From NCBI RefSeq assembly GCF_014648355.1, contig NZ_BMQY01000001.1, positions 682,001-746,000 of the forward strand: 64,000 nucleotides of DNA, in the 5' to 3' direction. Made by a program: the position numbers and the translations under genes. Positions 10,401 to 18,699 of the stretch are shown one piece after another. The number at the start of each line of letters is the position of its first letter. Within the stretch, counting starts at the first letter, position 1. This DNA is from Couchioplanes azureus (GTDB taxonomy: Bacteria; Actinomycetota; Actinomycetes; Mycobacteriales; Micromonosporaceae). The notes under the pieces are model-generated. The model was not told the origin of the DNA, ran no database searches, and was given only the letters and a program-made list of their open reading frames with translations.

Positions 10401-13400
10401 CCGGGTGGCGAGCACGCCGGCGAAGGCCTCGGCCCCCCGCGCCACCACCGGGCTGTGGAAGGCGGCGGCCACCGGGATGGCCCGCGCCCGCAGCCCGACG
10501 TCCTTGAGCGCCGCCGTGGCGCGGGCGATCGCCTCGGTCGGGCCGGAGATGACGACCTGGGTCGGCGCGTTGTGGTTGGCCAGCACCACCTCGCCGTCGA
10601 GCCCGGCCGCGGCCAGCGCGGCTGTGACCTGCTCGGCGGTGCCGCCGACCGCGGCCATGGTGCCCGGGTCGTCGCCCGCGGCCGCGAGGATGGCCGCGGC
10701 CCGCTCCCGGCTCAGGTCGAGCAGCGTGGCCGGGTCGAAGGCGCCCGCGATGCTGAGCGCGACCAGCTCGCCGTAGCTGTGCCCGCCGGCCATGTCCGGG
10801 CGTACGCCGAGGCGGCGCAGGACGTGATCGACGGCGAGGCCGCCGATGCCGAGCACCGGCTGCGCGACGCGGGTGTCCCGGACCCGGTCGGCCTGGGCCT
10901 GCTGTTCCTCCTCCCCGAACGCCGTCGGCGGGAAGAGCAGGTCCGCCCACTCCCGGCCGAGCTCCAGATACTCCCGCAGCTCCGGGAAGGCGACGAACAG
11001 GTCGGACAGGGCACCGGGCTTCTGGCTGCCCTGGCCGGGGAACAGGAACGCGACCTTGCCCGGCTCGGTGCTCGCCGGCGGCTGGATCAGGCCCTTGCGC
11101 GGGTCGTGCTCGCCGGCGAGGGCGCGGCGCAGCAGGTCGTTCAGGTCGTCGACGCCGGACGCGACCACCGCGATGCGCACCGGGCCGGTGCGCGGGTCCG
11201 ACTCGCGCGCCGCGGCGGCGGCCAGCTCGCGCAGGCTCCCGGCCCCGGGCAGCTTCTCGATCAGCTTCGTGACACCCCGCCGGGCGGCCTCCACGGTGGT
11301 GCCGCGGAACATGAACAGCTCGGCGGGCCACTGCTGGCGGGCGTGCCGCGGGTCGGCGGTGGCCGGATGGGCGCTGAGCACCACGTGGAAGTTGGTGCCG
11401 CCGAAGCCGAACGCGCTGACCCCGGCGATCCGCTCGGCCGCGGGCGCCGCCCAGGGCCGGGTCTCGGTGTGGAACGCGAACGGGCTGGTCTGCGGGTTCC
11501 AGGCCGGGTTGGGCCGGCTCAGCCCGATCGTCGGCGGCTTCACGCCGGTGTGCAGGGCGAGCGCGGCCTTGATGACCCCGGCCATGCCCGCCGCGCACTT
11601 GGTGTGGCCGATCTGCGACTTGACCGAGCCCAGCACCGCGGTGCCGGGACGCGCGCCCGACTCGGTGAAGAGCCGGGTCAGCGTCTCCAGCTCGGTACGG
11701 TCACCGACGACCGTCCCGGTCCCGTGCGCCTCGACGAGCCCCACCTCGCTCGGGGAGATGCCCGCGCCGCCGTACGCCCGGTCGAGCGCCCGGCGCTGGC
11801 CCTCGGCGCGCGGCGCGGTCAGGCCCAGCGCCCGCCCGTCGCTGGCGCCGCCGAGGCCCTTGATCACGGCGTACACCCGGTCGCCGTCGCGCTCGGCGTC
11901 GGCGAGCCGCTTGAGCACCACGGCGGCGACGCCCTCGCCCAGAGCGATGCCGTCGCCGGTGCTGTCGAAGGTGCGGCACCGGCCGGTCGGCGAGAGCGCG
12001 TGCGCCGAGGTGAACATCAGGTAGTCGTTGATGCCGTTGTGCAGGTCGGCGCCGCCGCAGATCATCAGGTCGCTGTCGCCGGCGATCAGCTCCTTGCAGG
12101 CGGAGTCCATGGCGGCCAGCGACGAGGCGCAGGCGGCGTCCACGGTGTAGTTGGGGCCGCCGAGGTCCAGACGGTTGGCGACCCGGCCGGCGATGACGTT
12201 GGCGAGCACCCCGGGGAAGGTGTCCTCGGTGACCGTCGGCAGCAGGTCCTCGAGCTGCTCCGGGAGCTCGCCGAGGTAACCGGGCAGCAGGGTGCGCAGC
12301 GTCTGCGTCTGACTCATGTCGCTGCCCGCCTCGGCACCGAACACCACGCCGGTGCGGCCGTGGTCGTAGCCGGAGTCGTACGCGTACCCGGCGTCGACGA
12401 GCGCCCGGTGCGAGATCTCCAGCGCGAGCAGCTGGGTGGGGTCGATGCTGGCCAGCGCGGCGGGCGGGATACCGTACCTGATCGCGTCGAACGGCACCGG
12501 ATCGATGAAGCCGCCCCACTTGGAGACGGTGATCCGGCCGGTCTGCCCGGGCCCGACCTCCGGCGCGTAGTAGGTGCCGACGTCCCACCGGTGCGCGGGC
12601 ACCTCGCCGACCTGGTCGGCGCCGCTGATCACGGTCTCCCAGAAGGAGGCCAGGTCGGGCGAGCCCGGGAAGACGCACGCCATGCCGACGATCGCGATGT
12701 CCAGCGGCTCGGCGACCTCCGGCTCCAGCACCGGGTCCAGCCCGAGCTCGACGCGCAGGGCGGCGACCCGGTCGGCGTGCCCGGCCGCGGCGGCCGTGCT
12801 GACCTGCTCGTGCAGGCCGGCGATGGTGGTGGCGGCGTCGCGCAGGACCGCGACCTGCCCGGCCATGAAGAGGCCCTCCGCCTCCTGGGTGGCCTCGTCG
12901 ACGGCCACCAGCCGGTCGCCGTCGCGGGTGATGCCCTTGCTGGCGATGCGCAGCCGGCCGACGTTGAGCATTTCGAGCTGCTCCCAGACGACGCGGTTCT
13001 CCACTCCGGCGCCTTCGAGCTGCTCCCGCAGATCGTGGAAGTCGTCCACGAAGCCCGACTGCAGGCACCGGGTGGCGTGACCGGGGGCGGTCTCCAGCAG
13101 CGCCGTCCGCGTCGCCTCGATCGCCTGCCGCTGGAACAGCGGCTGGATCGCGCCGTGGGTGACGGCCTCGGCGGTGAACAGGTACGCCGTGCCCATCAGC
13201 ACACCGGTCTGGGCGCCGCGACGGGTGAGCGGGCCGGTCATCGCGGCCACCATCGCGGCCGACCGTTCGTCGTGGATGCCGCCGGCGAAGAAGATCTGCA
13301 GCTCGGCGGCCGTGCCCTCGGGACGCCCGGCGAGGAACTCCTCGATGACGCCGAGCTGCGCCTCCCACAGCGGGAAGCTGGCGCGCGGGCCGACGTGCCC

Positions 13401-14648
13401 GCCGCACTCGGCGCCCTCGAAGATGAACTTGCGGGAGCCGGCCTGCAGGAACTGCCGCAGCAGCCCGGGCGAGGGCACGTGCAGGAAGGAGCTGATGCCG
13501 TCGGCCTCGAGCCCCTTGGCCTGGGCGGGACGGCCGCCGGCGATGATCGCGACGGCGGGCCGGATCTCGCGGACGACCTCGATCTGCGCGGCCCGCAGGT
13601 GCTCCGGCGCGAAGCCGAGCACGCCGACGCCCCACGGGCGGTCGCCGAGCGCGGCCGCCGTCTCGGTCAGCATCCGCCGGGTCTGCTCGGCGTTGGCCAG
13701 GGCCAGGGCGATGAAGGGCAGGGCGCCGCCGTCCGCGACGGCCCGGGCGAAGCCGGCCACGTCGCTCACCCGGGTCATCGGGCCCTGGGCGACGGGAAGG
13801 TCGACGCCGAGCGTGCGGGCCAGCGGGGCGCCGGGGCTCAGCGCCTCCCCGGCCTCGGCGTGCTCCAGGGCCTGCAGGATGGAGTCGCGAATGCCGCGTA
13901 CGGCCGCGGCGGTGTCCGCGTACCGCCGGGCGAAGTCGGCGGCGAGCCACCCGTCCTGGCCGATGGGCAGCAGCGTGCCGCCGCTCTCGACGCCGCGCAT
14001 GCCGTCGCGCAGCACCGTCTCGGTGCCGTCCGTCCGCCGCAGCAGAGAAAGGTGTTGATCGGACAATGTGGACTCAGGGAGCAGGGCGAGCTGGGTGTCC
14101 AGCAGGATGCCCGCCGCGCCGCCCACCACGCAGGCCGCGGCGGTGTGCGGGCCGATGCCGCCGGCCACCCAGATCGGCAGCCCGACGCCGGCGAGCTGCT
14201 GGAGGAGCACGAACGAGCTGAGGTCGCCGACCCGCCCGCCGGACTCCATGCCGCGGGCCACCAGCCCGTGCGCACCGGCGGCCACCGCGGCCCGGGCCTC
14301 GGCGAGGTCGGTGACCTCGACGTAGACACGGTATCGGCCGGCCAGGGCGGCGACGTCCCATCCGGCGTCCGCGGCGACGACCACGAGCTCGACCGCGGCA
14401 CCGGCGACCCGCTCCAGGTCGGCGGCGGTGGCCGCGCAGGCCGCGGTGACCCGCACGCCCAGCCCCTCGCCCACGCGGCGGGCGGTCTGCGCCAGCACGC
14501 GCAGGCTCCAGGCATCGCCGCGCCCCAGGTCCAGAATGCCGACTCCGCCGGCCCGCGCCGCGGCGGCGACCTGATGCGGGCTCGGCTCCAGGCCGATGCC
14601 ACCGCTGACCGCCAGGACCAGTGAGCTCGTCTGTCGCACTGTCTTCAT
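7461..14648 (-). CDS. Megasynthase: tandem flavin ER barrels-KS-AT-ACP-ACP-KR
   Basis: A 2,395-aa protein. I use the ATG at 14648, 5-6 nt after a GGGAG site, instead of a longer reading frame. Residues 1-620 hold two nitronate monooxygenase/PfaD-like FMN barrels (the second has QGPMTRVSD, ECGGHVGPR and FFAGGIHDE), expected to act as enoyl reductase. Ketosynthase at about 646-1090 (Cys840, His975, His1015). Acyltransferase at about 1190-1510 (Ser1291 in GHSYGE). Two almost identical ACPs with Ser1722 and Ser1831 (LSVDSIK). Ketoreductase at about 2110-2395 (VGGARGIT, catalytic Tyr2309 in SDYAAAN). Together with the next gene every reductive activity is present, so long reduced or polyunsaturated chains are likely. 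It is first in a five-gene operon. Confidence 0.92.
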   Translation of the reverse strand: MKTVRQTSSLVLAVSGGIGLEPSPHQVAAAARAGGVGILDLGRGDAWSLRVLAQTARRVGEGLGVRVTAACAATAADLERVAGAAVELVVVAADAGWDVAALAGRYRVYVEVTDLAEARAAVAAGAHGLVARGMESGGRVGDLSSFVLLQQLAGVGLPIWVAGGIGPHTAAACVVGGAAGILLDTQLALLPESTLSDQHLSLLRRTDGTETVLRDGMRGVESGGTLLPIGQDGWLAADFARRYADTAAAVRGIRDSILQALEHAEAGEALSPGAPLARTLGVDLPVAQGPMTRVSDVAGFARAVADGGALPFIALALANAEQTRRMLTETAAALGDRPWGVGVLGFAPEHLRAAQIEVVREIRPAVAIIAGGRPAQAKGLEADGISSFLHVPSPGLLRQFLQAGSRKFIFEGAECGGHVGPRASFPLWEAQLGVIEEFLAGRPEGTAAELQIFFAGGIHDERSAAMVAAMTGPLTRRGAQTGVLMGTAYLFTAEAVTHGAIQPLFQRQAIEATRTALLETAPGHATRCLQSGFVDDFHDLREQLEGAGVENRVVWEQLEMLNVGRLRIASKGITRDGDRLVAVDEATQEAEGLFMAGQVAVLRDAATTIAGLHEQVSTAAAAGHADRVAALRVELGLDPVLEPEVAEPLDIAIVGMACVFPGSPDLASFWETVISGADQVGEVPAHRWDVGTYYAPEVGPGQTGRITVSKWGGFIDPVPFDAIRYGIPPAALASIDPTQLLALEISHRALVDAGYAYDSGYDHGRTGVVFGAEAGSDMSQTQTLRTLLPGYLGELPEQLEDLLPTVTEDTFPGVLANVIAGRVANRLDLGGPNYTVDAACASSLAAMDSACKELIAGDSDLMICGGADLHNGINDYLMFTSAHALSPTGRCRTFDSTGDGIALGEGVAAVVLKRLADAERDGDRVYAVIKGLGGASDGRALGLTAPRAEGQRRALDRAYGGAGISPSEVGLVEAHGTGTVVGDRTELETLTRLFTESGARPGTAVLGSVKSQIGHTKCAAGMAGVIKAALALHTGVKPPTIGLSRPNPAWNPQTSPFAFHTETRPWAAPAAERIAGVSAFGFGGTNFHVVLSAHPATADPRHARQQWPAELFMFRGTTVEAARRGVTKLIEKLPGAGSLRELAAAAARESDPRTGPVRIAVVASGVDDLNDLLRRALAGEHDPRKGLIQPPASTEPGKVAFLFPGQGSQKPGALSDLFVAFPELREYLELGREWADLLFPPTAFGEEEQQAQADRVRDTRVAQPVLGIGGLAVDHVLRRLGVRPDMAGGHSYGELVALSIAGAFDPATLLDLSRERAAAILAAAGDDPGTMAAVGGTAEQVTAALAAAGLDGEVVLANHNAPTQVVISGPTEAIARATAALKDVGLRARAIPVAAAFHSPVVARGAEAFAGVLATREIGVPTVPVWSNHTAEPYPADPGAVRAGLAAQIGAPVRFVEQVEAMYAAGARVFVEAGPGQVLAKLVAAVLGDRPHLVVTVDGRPGQGLRALLTAAAELACAGVPVQTGWLFAGRDTAGPAAPATNRPTWTVDGQAVRDRTGQCLPGGMTPARRIEIEELTMTAVQGPDGARDSRSELVSEFLRTSRDLIATQRDVLLAYLGEGGGGRLVWQPSEVTPAQALASAPMPMPAPAAAMAAPVSPAPATAVAVHYPTVAETEALLAPEPSHSGLDVQGAVLAVISERTGYPEELIELDLDLEADLSVDSIKRAEVAGEVANKLGLSVEGDESELEDLVKARTVRAMVSWLDTRINASPASAAVAGSAPAAGSAAPAAVAVPAMDVQGAVLAVISERTGYPEELIELDLDLEADLSVDSIKRAEVAGEVANKLGLSVEGDESELEDLVKARTVRAMVSWLDEKINAPAAPVTAASGPVAAEPVAAGPVAAGPAADEAPARVGIAPQRLIATLEPAVPGEAAGTDLAGARFLITGGGATGVRLAELLADAGASGVSGSTADDPTGLDGIVLLDGLTTDGGPLLPDAFGFLKRALSAGPRWLIAAGPEGGSARTDGLTGLFRTIAREYPETVARYVEVSGAASADDVAQGLVEELHDAAAAPVVYRRSDGRQLGQLTEAGLGVLADGGAGPAGDGVAEARAIGLDADSVVVLVGGARGITPWFARTVAAASRCRIELVGRTPLPQTDEDPELAAAGDKAALRSALARRGMRSPADIDRTASAILAAREVNATVAELTGLGAQVRYHSLDVRDDEATRRLVKRIHDEYGRIDGLVYAAGIIEDKLIADKDPDSFARVFRTKVDGARSVLDALEGCGAAPRFVVMFGSIAAAYGNRGQSDYAAANDALDTMGTRWSQVTGHRALTVHWGPWAPVGAHGGMVTPELTAEYARRGIGLIDPEEGALSLLRELAWGDPAQTSVVLTASGW
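9034..9589 (-). repeat. Near-identical tandem ACP-coding repeats inside the megasynthase
   Basis: The segments 9034-9262 and 9361-9589 are direct repeats of 229 bp, 327 bp apart (109 codons), with only two base differences that I could find. Both encode the same ACP core with the LSVDSIK motif, so the proteins are identical over about 76 residues. The Ala/Pro linker between them differs from the flanking linkers, so the identity is confined to the ACP cores. This points to recent duplication or ongoing gene conversion. Confidence 0.9.
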
Positions 14649-15063
14649 CGGACTCCCGCCGTGTCGTTCGAAACGGTCGCACAGGCATGCAAGGGCAGCG
14701 GTGAAAGAAGGATGTCGATACATGAATGTTGCTCGGAGCGCACGTTATCGACTTGGAGTTACAGCGGCGTTACACCTTCTCGATGGACAAGGTGCAGATT
14801 TTGTCGGCGGCGGACCGGCAACAAGCCGTCCATATCGCGGTCTCATGGCCCGCCAGCAGGATTTTCGTTCTGTGGCCTGGAACACACACCGGGCCTCGGG
14901 GCGCGATCATGGCGGGCCCGGCCGAGCGCTTGGCGGCCGTCCCGGCGGGCTCTCCGCGGCGCCGTAAGTTACGGTGACGTAGGCGTAAGCTGTTAACAAT
15001 TGACGATCGTCGTGCCGCGCCGCGCACCTCGGTGGATCCGCCCGATGCTGGCAGGATGGCCGG
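14649..15063. promoter_or_regulatory. Divergent intergenic region between lipid operon and TetR gene
   Basis: No gene is supported in these 415 bp. The region holds an exact 13-bp palindrome (CCGTAAGTTACGG, 14962-14974), other short palindromes (GTTAAC at 14992-14997, CAATTG at 14997-15002, GACGATCGTC at 15002-15011), and a direct repeat GTTACAG-N4-GTTACAC at 14758-14775. It must contain the promoters for the minus-strand lipid operon and the plus-strand regulator. The short open frames across it lack coding character. Confidence 0.6.
14962..14974. promoter_or_regulatory. Candidate TetR-family operator palindrome
   Basis: CCGTAAGTTACGG is a perfect inverted repeat with a central base, 90 bp before the GTG of the TetR gene and 314 bp before the megasynthase start. 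TetR proteins commonly bind such dyads in the intergenic region they share with a divergent target. Binding is inference. Confidence 0.45.
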
Positions 15064-15771
15064 GTGACCGAGCACAACGAGAGCAGCAACCCGCCCCGGG
15101 GCCGACGGCTGCGCCCGGTCACCGCGCCGGGCCGCGGCGGGACGGCGCCGTCCTCGTCGCGCGTACGCATGTCCGCGGCCCAACGGCGTGAGCAGCTCAT
15201 CGCCATCGGCCGTCAGCTCTTCGCCGAGCGCGGCTTCGACGCCACCTCGGTGGAGGAGGTCGCCTCGCGCGCCAAGGTCTCCAAGCCGGTCGTGTACGAG
15301 CACTTCGGCGGCAAGGAGGGCCTCTACGCGGTCGTGGTCGACCGGGAGGTGCGCGCCCTGCTCGACCGCGTCGCCGCCGCCCTGACCGCCGGGCATCCCC
15401 GCGAGCTGCTGGAGCAGGCCGCCCTCGCCCTGCTGGACTACATCGAGGAGGAGCCGCACGGCTTCCGGGTGCTCGTCCGCGAGTCGCCCGCGCTGCAGCC
15501 GGCGGGCAACTTCTCCAGCGTGATGAACGACGTGGCGCACCAGGTCGAGCACATCCTCGGCGCCGAGTTCACGTCCCGCGGGCTGGAGCCCAAGTTCGCC
15601 GAGCTCTACTCCCAGGCGCTGGTGGGCATGGTGGCCCTGGTCGGCCAGTGGTGGCCCGAGGCACGCAAGCCGAAGAAGGAGATGGTGGCCGCGCACCTGG
15701 TGAACCTGGCCTGGAACGGCCTGTCGCACCTCGAGGCCAAGCCCACCCTGCTGACCCGGAAGATCCGCTGA
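15064..15771 (+). CDS. TetR family transcriptional regulator
   Basis: A 235-aa protein with a disordered N-terminal tail, then a typical TetR helix-turn-helix at about residues 40-85 (QLFAERGFDATSVEEVA, then KVSKPVVYEHFGGKEGLY). The rest is the alpha-helical ligand/dimer domain with WW near 196. The GTG at 15064 gives the full frame; the Met at 15169 is an alternative. It is divergent from the lipid operon, so repression of that operon is the simplest guess. TetR regulators of lipid genes often sense acyl-CoA, but no ligand can be read from the sequence. Confidence 0.88.
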   Translation: MTEHNESSNPPRGRRLRPVTAPGRGGTAPSSSRVRMSAAQRREQLIAIGRQLFAERGFDATSVEEVASRAKVSKPVVYEHFGGKEGLYAVVVDREVRALLDRVAAALTAGHPRELLEQAALALLDYIEEEPHGFRVLVRESPALQPAGNFSSVMNDVAHQVEHILGAEFTSRGLEPKFAELYSQALVGMVALVGQWWPEARKPKKEMVAAHLVNLAWNGLSHLEAKPTLLTRKIR

Positions 15772-15793
15772 GCACTCCGGCCCGGCGACCCGC

Positions 15794-16252
15794 TCAGGCG
15801 CTGTGGTGCGCCAGCTCGTTCTCCCCGCGAGCGGTCTCCGGGTCGGCCACCTTGCCGTACAGGCCGGCGGTGAGGACGACCAGGCCCAGCAGCGTGAGCA
15901 CGATGACGTTGACCATCGAGACGTTGAGGACGTTGGCGTCGGTCTGGATGAGGGCCAGCAGCACCATGGACACGCCGAGCAGGCCCCAGCCGGTGAAGAG
16001 GCTGCCGTGGTGGTGCACGTTGCCGCCGAGCAGCACGGCGACCAGCACGGCCAGGCCCAGCAGGGCGGTCAGCCACGCCCCGGCGGGGTTCGTGCGCAGG
16101 CCCAGCACCCAGTCGGGTCCCCGGTGGAAGAAGGGGTCACCCCAGGTGACGGCAACGCCGATGACGCCGACCAGGGCCAGGTACGCCCCCGACGCGCCGG
16201 CGAGCAGCCGATAGGTCTGGCGGAGGTGGTGGTTGACGGGGTAGTGGGCCAT
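15794..16252 (-). CDS. DUF4383 family membrane protein
   Basis: A 152-aa protein with four predicted transmembrane helices and the conserved N-terminal pattern of the DUF4383 family (MAHYPVNHHLRQTYRLLAG). Function unknown. Its ATG overlaps the stop of the upstream paralog by one base (TGATG), so the two are translated together. The tail is short and charged. It converges with the TetR gene. Confidence 0.8.
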   Translation of the reverse strand: MAHYPVNHHLRQTYRLLAGASGAYLALVGVIGVAVTWGDPFFHRGPDWVLGLRTNPAGAWLTALLGLAVLVAVLLGGNVHHHGSLFTGWGLLGVSMVLLALIQTDANVLNVSMVNVIVLTLLGLVVLTAGLYGKVADPETARGENELAHHSA

Positions 16253-16722
16253 CAGGCGTTCTGGGTCGCCCGGGCCTGCCGCACCTGACGCGGCTCGCCG
16301 GCCTGCGCGGCCGGGGCCACCTTGCTGTAGAGGCTGGCCATGATCAGCACCAGGCCGACCAGGTAGGTGACCACCACCGTGGAGACGGTGAAGTCGAGGA
16401 AGTTGGCGTCGGTGCGGATCACCGCGAGCTCGTAGCTGCCCACGACCAGCAGGGCCCAGCCGAAGTACTTGTCGACCGCGACGTCGGAGTTGCGCCCGAT
16501 GACCGTGCCGAGCACCACGATGCCGCCGACCAGCAGCGAGACGATCGACCAGAACAGGTTGGCGCCCTGGCCGAGCACCCGGTCCCCACCGTTGCCGAAC
16601 AGGCCGTCACCGGCGGTGACGATGATGCCCACGATCCCGAAGAGGACGAGGTAGGCCCCGGTCAGCGCGCCCAGAGCGCGGTAGAGCGGCCGCAGCGGGT
16701 GATTGACCGGAATGTGCGCCAT
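16252..16722 (-). CDS. DUF4383 family membrane protein, paralog
   Basis: A 156-aa protein, paralog of the next gene (shared MAHIPVNHPLRPLYRALG start and the conserved IRTDANFLDF segment against IQTDANVLNV in the other copy). Four transmembrane helices. The ATG at 16722 is used; a longer frame upstream overlaps the ABC-F gene and is rejected. A tandem pair of related membrane proteins suggests a hetero-oligomer or recent duplication. Function is not known. Confidence 0.8.
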   Translation of the reverse strand: MAHIPVNHPLRPLYRALGALTGAYLVLFGIVGIIVTAGDGLFGNGGDRVLGQGANLFWSIVSLLVGGIVVLGTVIGRNSDVAVDKYFGWALLVVGSYELAVIRTDANFLDFTVSTVVVTYLVGLVLIMASLYSKVAPAAQAGEPRQVRQARATQNA

Positions 16723-16801
16723 GGTGTCCGTCTCCAACGTCGGTTTGTGTCTCGGAGAGATTCTCGCGCATCCCCTCGGCGCCTGCAGGAGCACCCCCGG
16801 A

Positions 16802-18628
16802 TCAGGCGTCGCCCACCTGCTCGGCCAGCTCCAGCCAGGCCTCCTCGACCTGGGCCCGCTCCGCCTGTACGGCCTTGAGCTGCGCGTCCAGCTCCATGAT
16901 CTTGTCGTAGTCGCTGCCGTGCTCGGCGAGGCCCTCGTTGATCTTGACGATCTTGTCCTCGAGCTTCGCCAACTGCCGTTCGAGCCGGGCCAGGTCCTTG
17001 CGGGCCGCCCGCAGCTCGCCCGCGGACATCCCGCTCCCGGTGGCGGCCGCTCCGGACGCCGGCGTCGCCGCGCCCGTCCCGCCCGTCCCGCCGGTCGTGC
17101 CCGCCGCGGCCGGACCACCGGTGGTGCGCGCGAGGTATTCGTCGACGCCGCCGGGCAGGTGCACCAGCCGGCCGTCGCCGAACATCCCGTACGCGGTGTC
17201 GGTCACCCGCTCGACCAGGTAACGGTCGTGACTGGCCACCACCATCGTGCCCGGCCAGGAGTCGAGCAGGTCCTCCAGCGAGGCCAGCGTGTCGGTGTCC
17301 AGGTCGTTGGTGGGCTCGTCGAGGAGCAGCACGTTCGGCTCCGCGGCGAGCAGGCGCAACAGTTGCAGCCGGCGCCGCTCGCCACCGGACAGGTCGCTCA
17401 CCGGGGTCCAGATCCGCTTGTCGGTGAAGCCGAACACCTCGGCGAGCTGCCCCGCCGACAACTCGCGGTCGCCGAGCTTGACCCGCTTGGCCACCTCCTC
17501 GACGGCCTCCAGCAGGCGCAGGTGCCCCGGCAGCTCCTTGAGCTCCTGGGACAGGAACGCCGGGCGTACGGTCGAGCCCCGCACCACGCGCCCGCCGTCC
17601 GGCTCGGTGACGCCGGCGAGCAGGCGCAACAGGGTGGTCTTGCCCGCGCCGTTGGCACCCAGGATCGCGATCCGGTCGCCGGGGCCGACCTGCCAGGTGA
17701 GGTCCGAGAAGATGGTCTTCGGGCCGGCCTCGAGGCGGACGTTCTCCAGGTCGTACACCTGCTTGCCCAGCCGGGTGGTCGCCAGCCGCTGCAGGCTGAC
17801 CTTGTCGCGCACCGGCGGCACGTCCGCGATCAGCGCGTTCGCCGCGTCGATGCGGAACTGCGGCTTCGAGGTGCGGGCCGGCGGGCCGCGGCGCAGCCAG
17901 GCGATCTCCTTGCGGAGCAGGTTCTGCCGCCGGGCCTCGACCGCCGCGGCCACCCGCTGCCGCTCGGCCCGGGCGAGCGTCCAGGCCGCGTAGCCGCCCT
18001 CGTAGGTGTGCACCTGCTCGTCGACGACCTCCCAGGTCGCGGTGCAGACGGCGTCGAGGAACCAGCGGTCGTGGGTGACGACGACCAGCGCGCCCCGGCG
18101 GCCGAGCAGGTAGCGGGCGAGCCAGTCGACGCCGGCCACGTCCAGGTGGTTGGTGGGCTCGTCGAGGATCAGCAGGTCCGACTCGCGGACGAGCAGCGCG
18201 GCGAGGGCCACCCGGCGGCGCTCACCGCCGGACATGGGACCGACCGGCGTGTCCAGGCCGAGGTGACCCATGCCGAGACCGTCGAGGATCGCACGGACGC
18301 CGGCGTCGCCGGCCCACTCGTGCTCGGCGCCCATCCCCTCGGCCAGCCAGGCGGTGCCCAGCACGACGTCGCGGACGGTCGCCTCGCCGGCCAGGACGAG
18401 GCTCTGCGGCAGGGCGGCGACCCGCAGGTCCCGGCGGTGGGTGACCCGGCCGGAGTCGGGCTCCTCGAGCTTCGCGAGCATCCGCAGCAGGGTCGACTTG
18501 CCGGCGCCGTTGAGGCCGACGATGCCGACCCGGGCGTCGTCGTCGAGCCCGAGTGAGACGTCGGTGAGCAGTTGACCGGCGGCGCCGTAGCCCTTGTTGA
18601 CCCGGTCCAGATTGACAATGTTGGCCAC
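16802..18628 (-). CDS. ABC-F family ATP-binding protein
   Basis: A 608-aa soluble twin-ATPase protein with no membrane part. Walker A motifs GLNGAGKS (first domain) and GANGAGKT (second), two signature motifs (SGGERRR) and Walker B LLDEPTN are present. An Ala/Gly/Thr-rich linker leads to a C-terminal coiled coil (about 510-608), as in Uup-like members. ABC-F proteins act on the ribosome or DNA rather than in transport. The GTG at 18628 starts the protein just before the first beta strand; upstream Met candidates lie in non-coding DNA. It follows ispE on the same strand. Confidence 0.9.
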   Translation of the reverse strand: MANIVNLDRVNKGYGAAGQLLTDVSLGLDDDARVGIVGLNGAGKSTLLRMLAKLEEPDSGRVTHRRDLRVAALPQSLVLAGEATVRDVVLGTAWLAEGMGAEHEWAGDAGVRAILDGLGMGHLGLDTPVGPMSGGERRRVALAALLVRESDLLILDEPTNHLDVAGVDWLARYLLGRRGALVVVTHDRWFLDAVCTATWEVVDEQVHTYEGGYAAWTLARAERQRVAAAVEARRQNLLRKEIAWLRRGPPARTSKPQFRIDAANALIADVPPVRDKVSLQRLATTRLGKQVYDLENVRLEAGPKTIFSDLTWQVGPGDRIAILGANGAGKTTLLRLLAGVTEPDGGRVVRGSTVRPAFLSQELKELPGHLRLLEAVEEVAKRVKLGDRELSAGQLAEVFGFTDKRIWTPVSDLSGGERRRLQLLRLLAAEPNVLLLDEPTNDLDTDTLASLEDLLDSWPGTMVVASHDRYLVERVTDTAYGMFGDGRLVHLPGGVDEYLARTTGGPAAAGTTGGTGGTGAATPASGAAATGSGMSAGELRAARKDLARLERQLAKLEDKIVKINEGLAEHGSDYDKIMELDAQLKAVQAERAQVEEAWLELAEQVGDA

Positions 18629-18699
18629 GATGCCGTCCAGACTACCTTGTCTGGCGACAAGCCCCTGCGGGGAGGTCCACCCTCGCCGGGCCCCGCAGG

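Noticed and set aside
9597-14624. Plus-strand open frame of about 1,675 codons
   Set aside because: Antisense shadow of the megasynthase with the same compositional bias and no motifs.
14726-14977. Short plus-strand ORF in the lipid operon promoter region
   Set aside because: No ribosome site or recognisable protein features; it lies in the regulatory gap.
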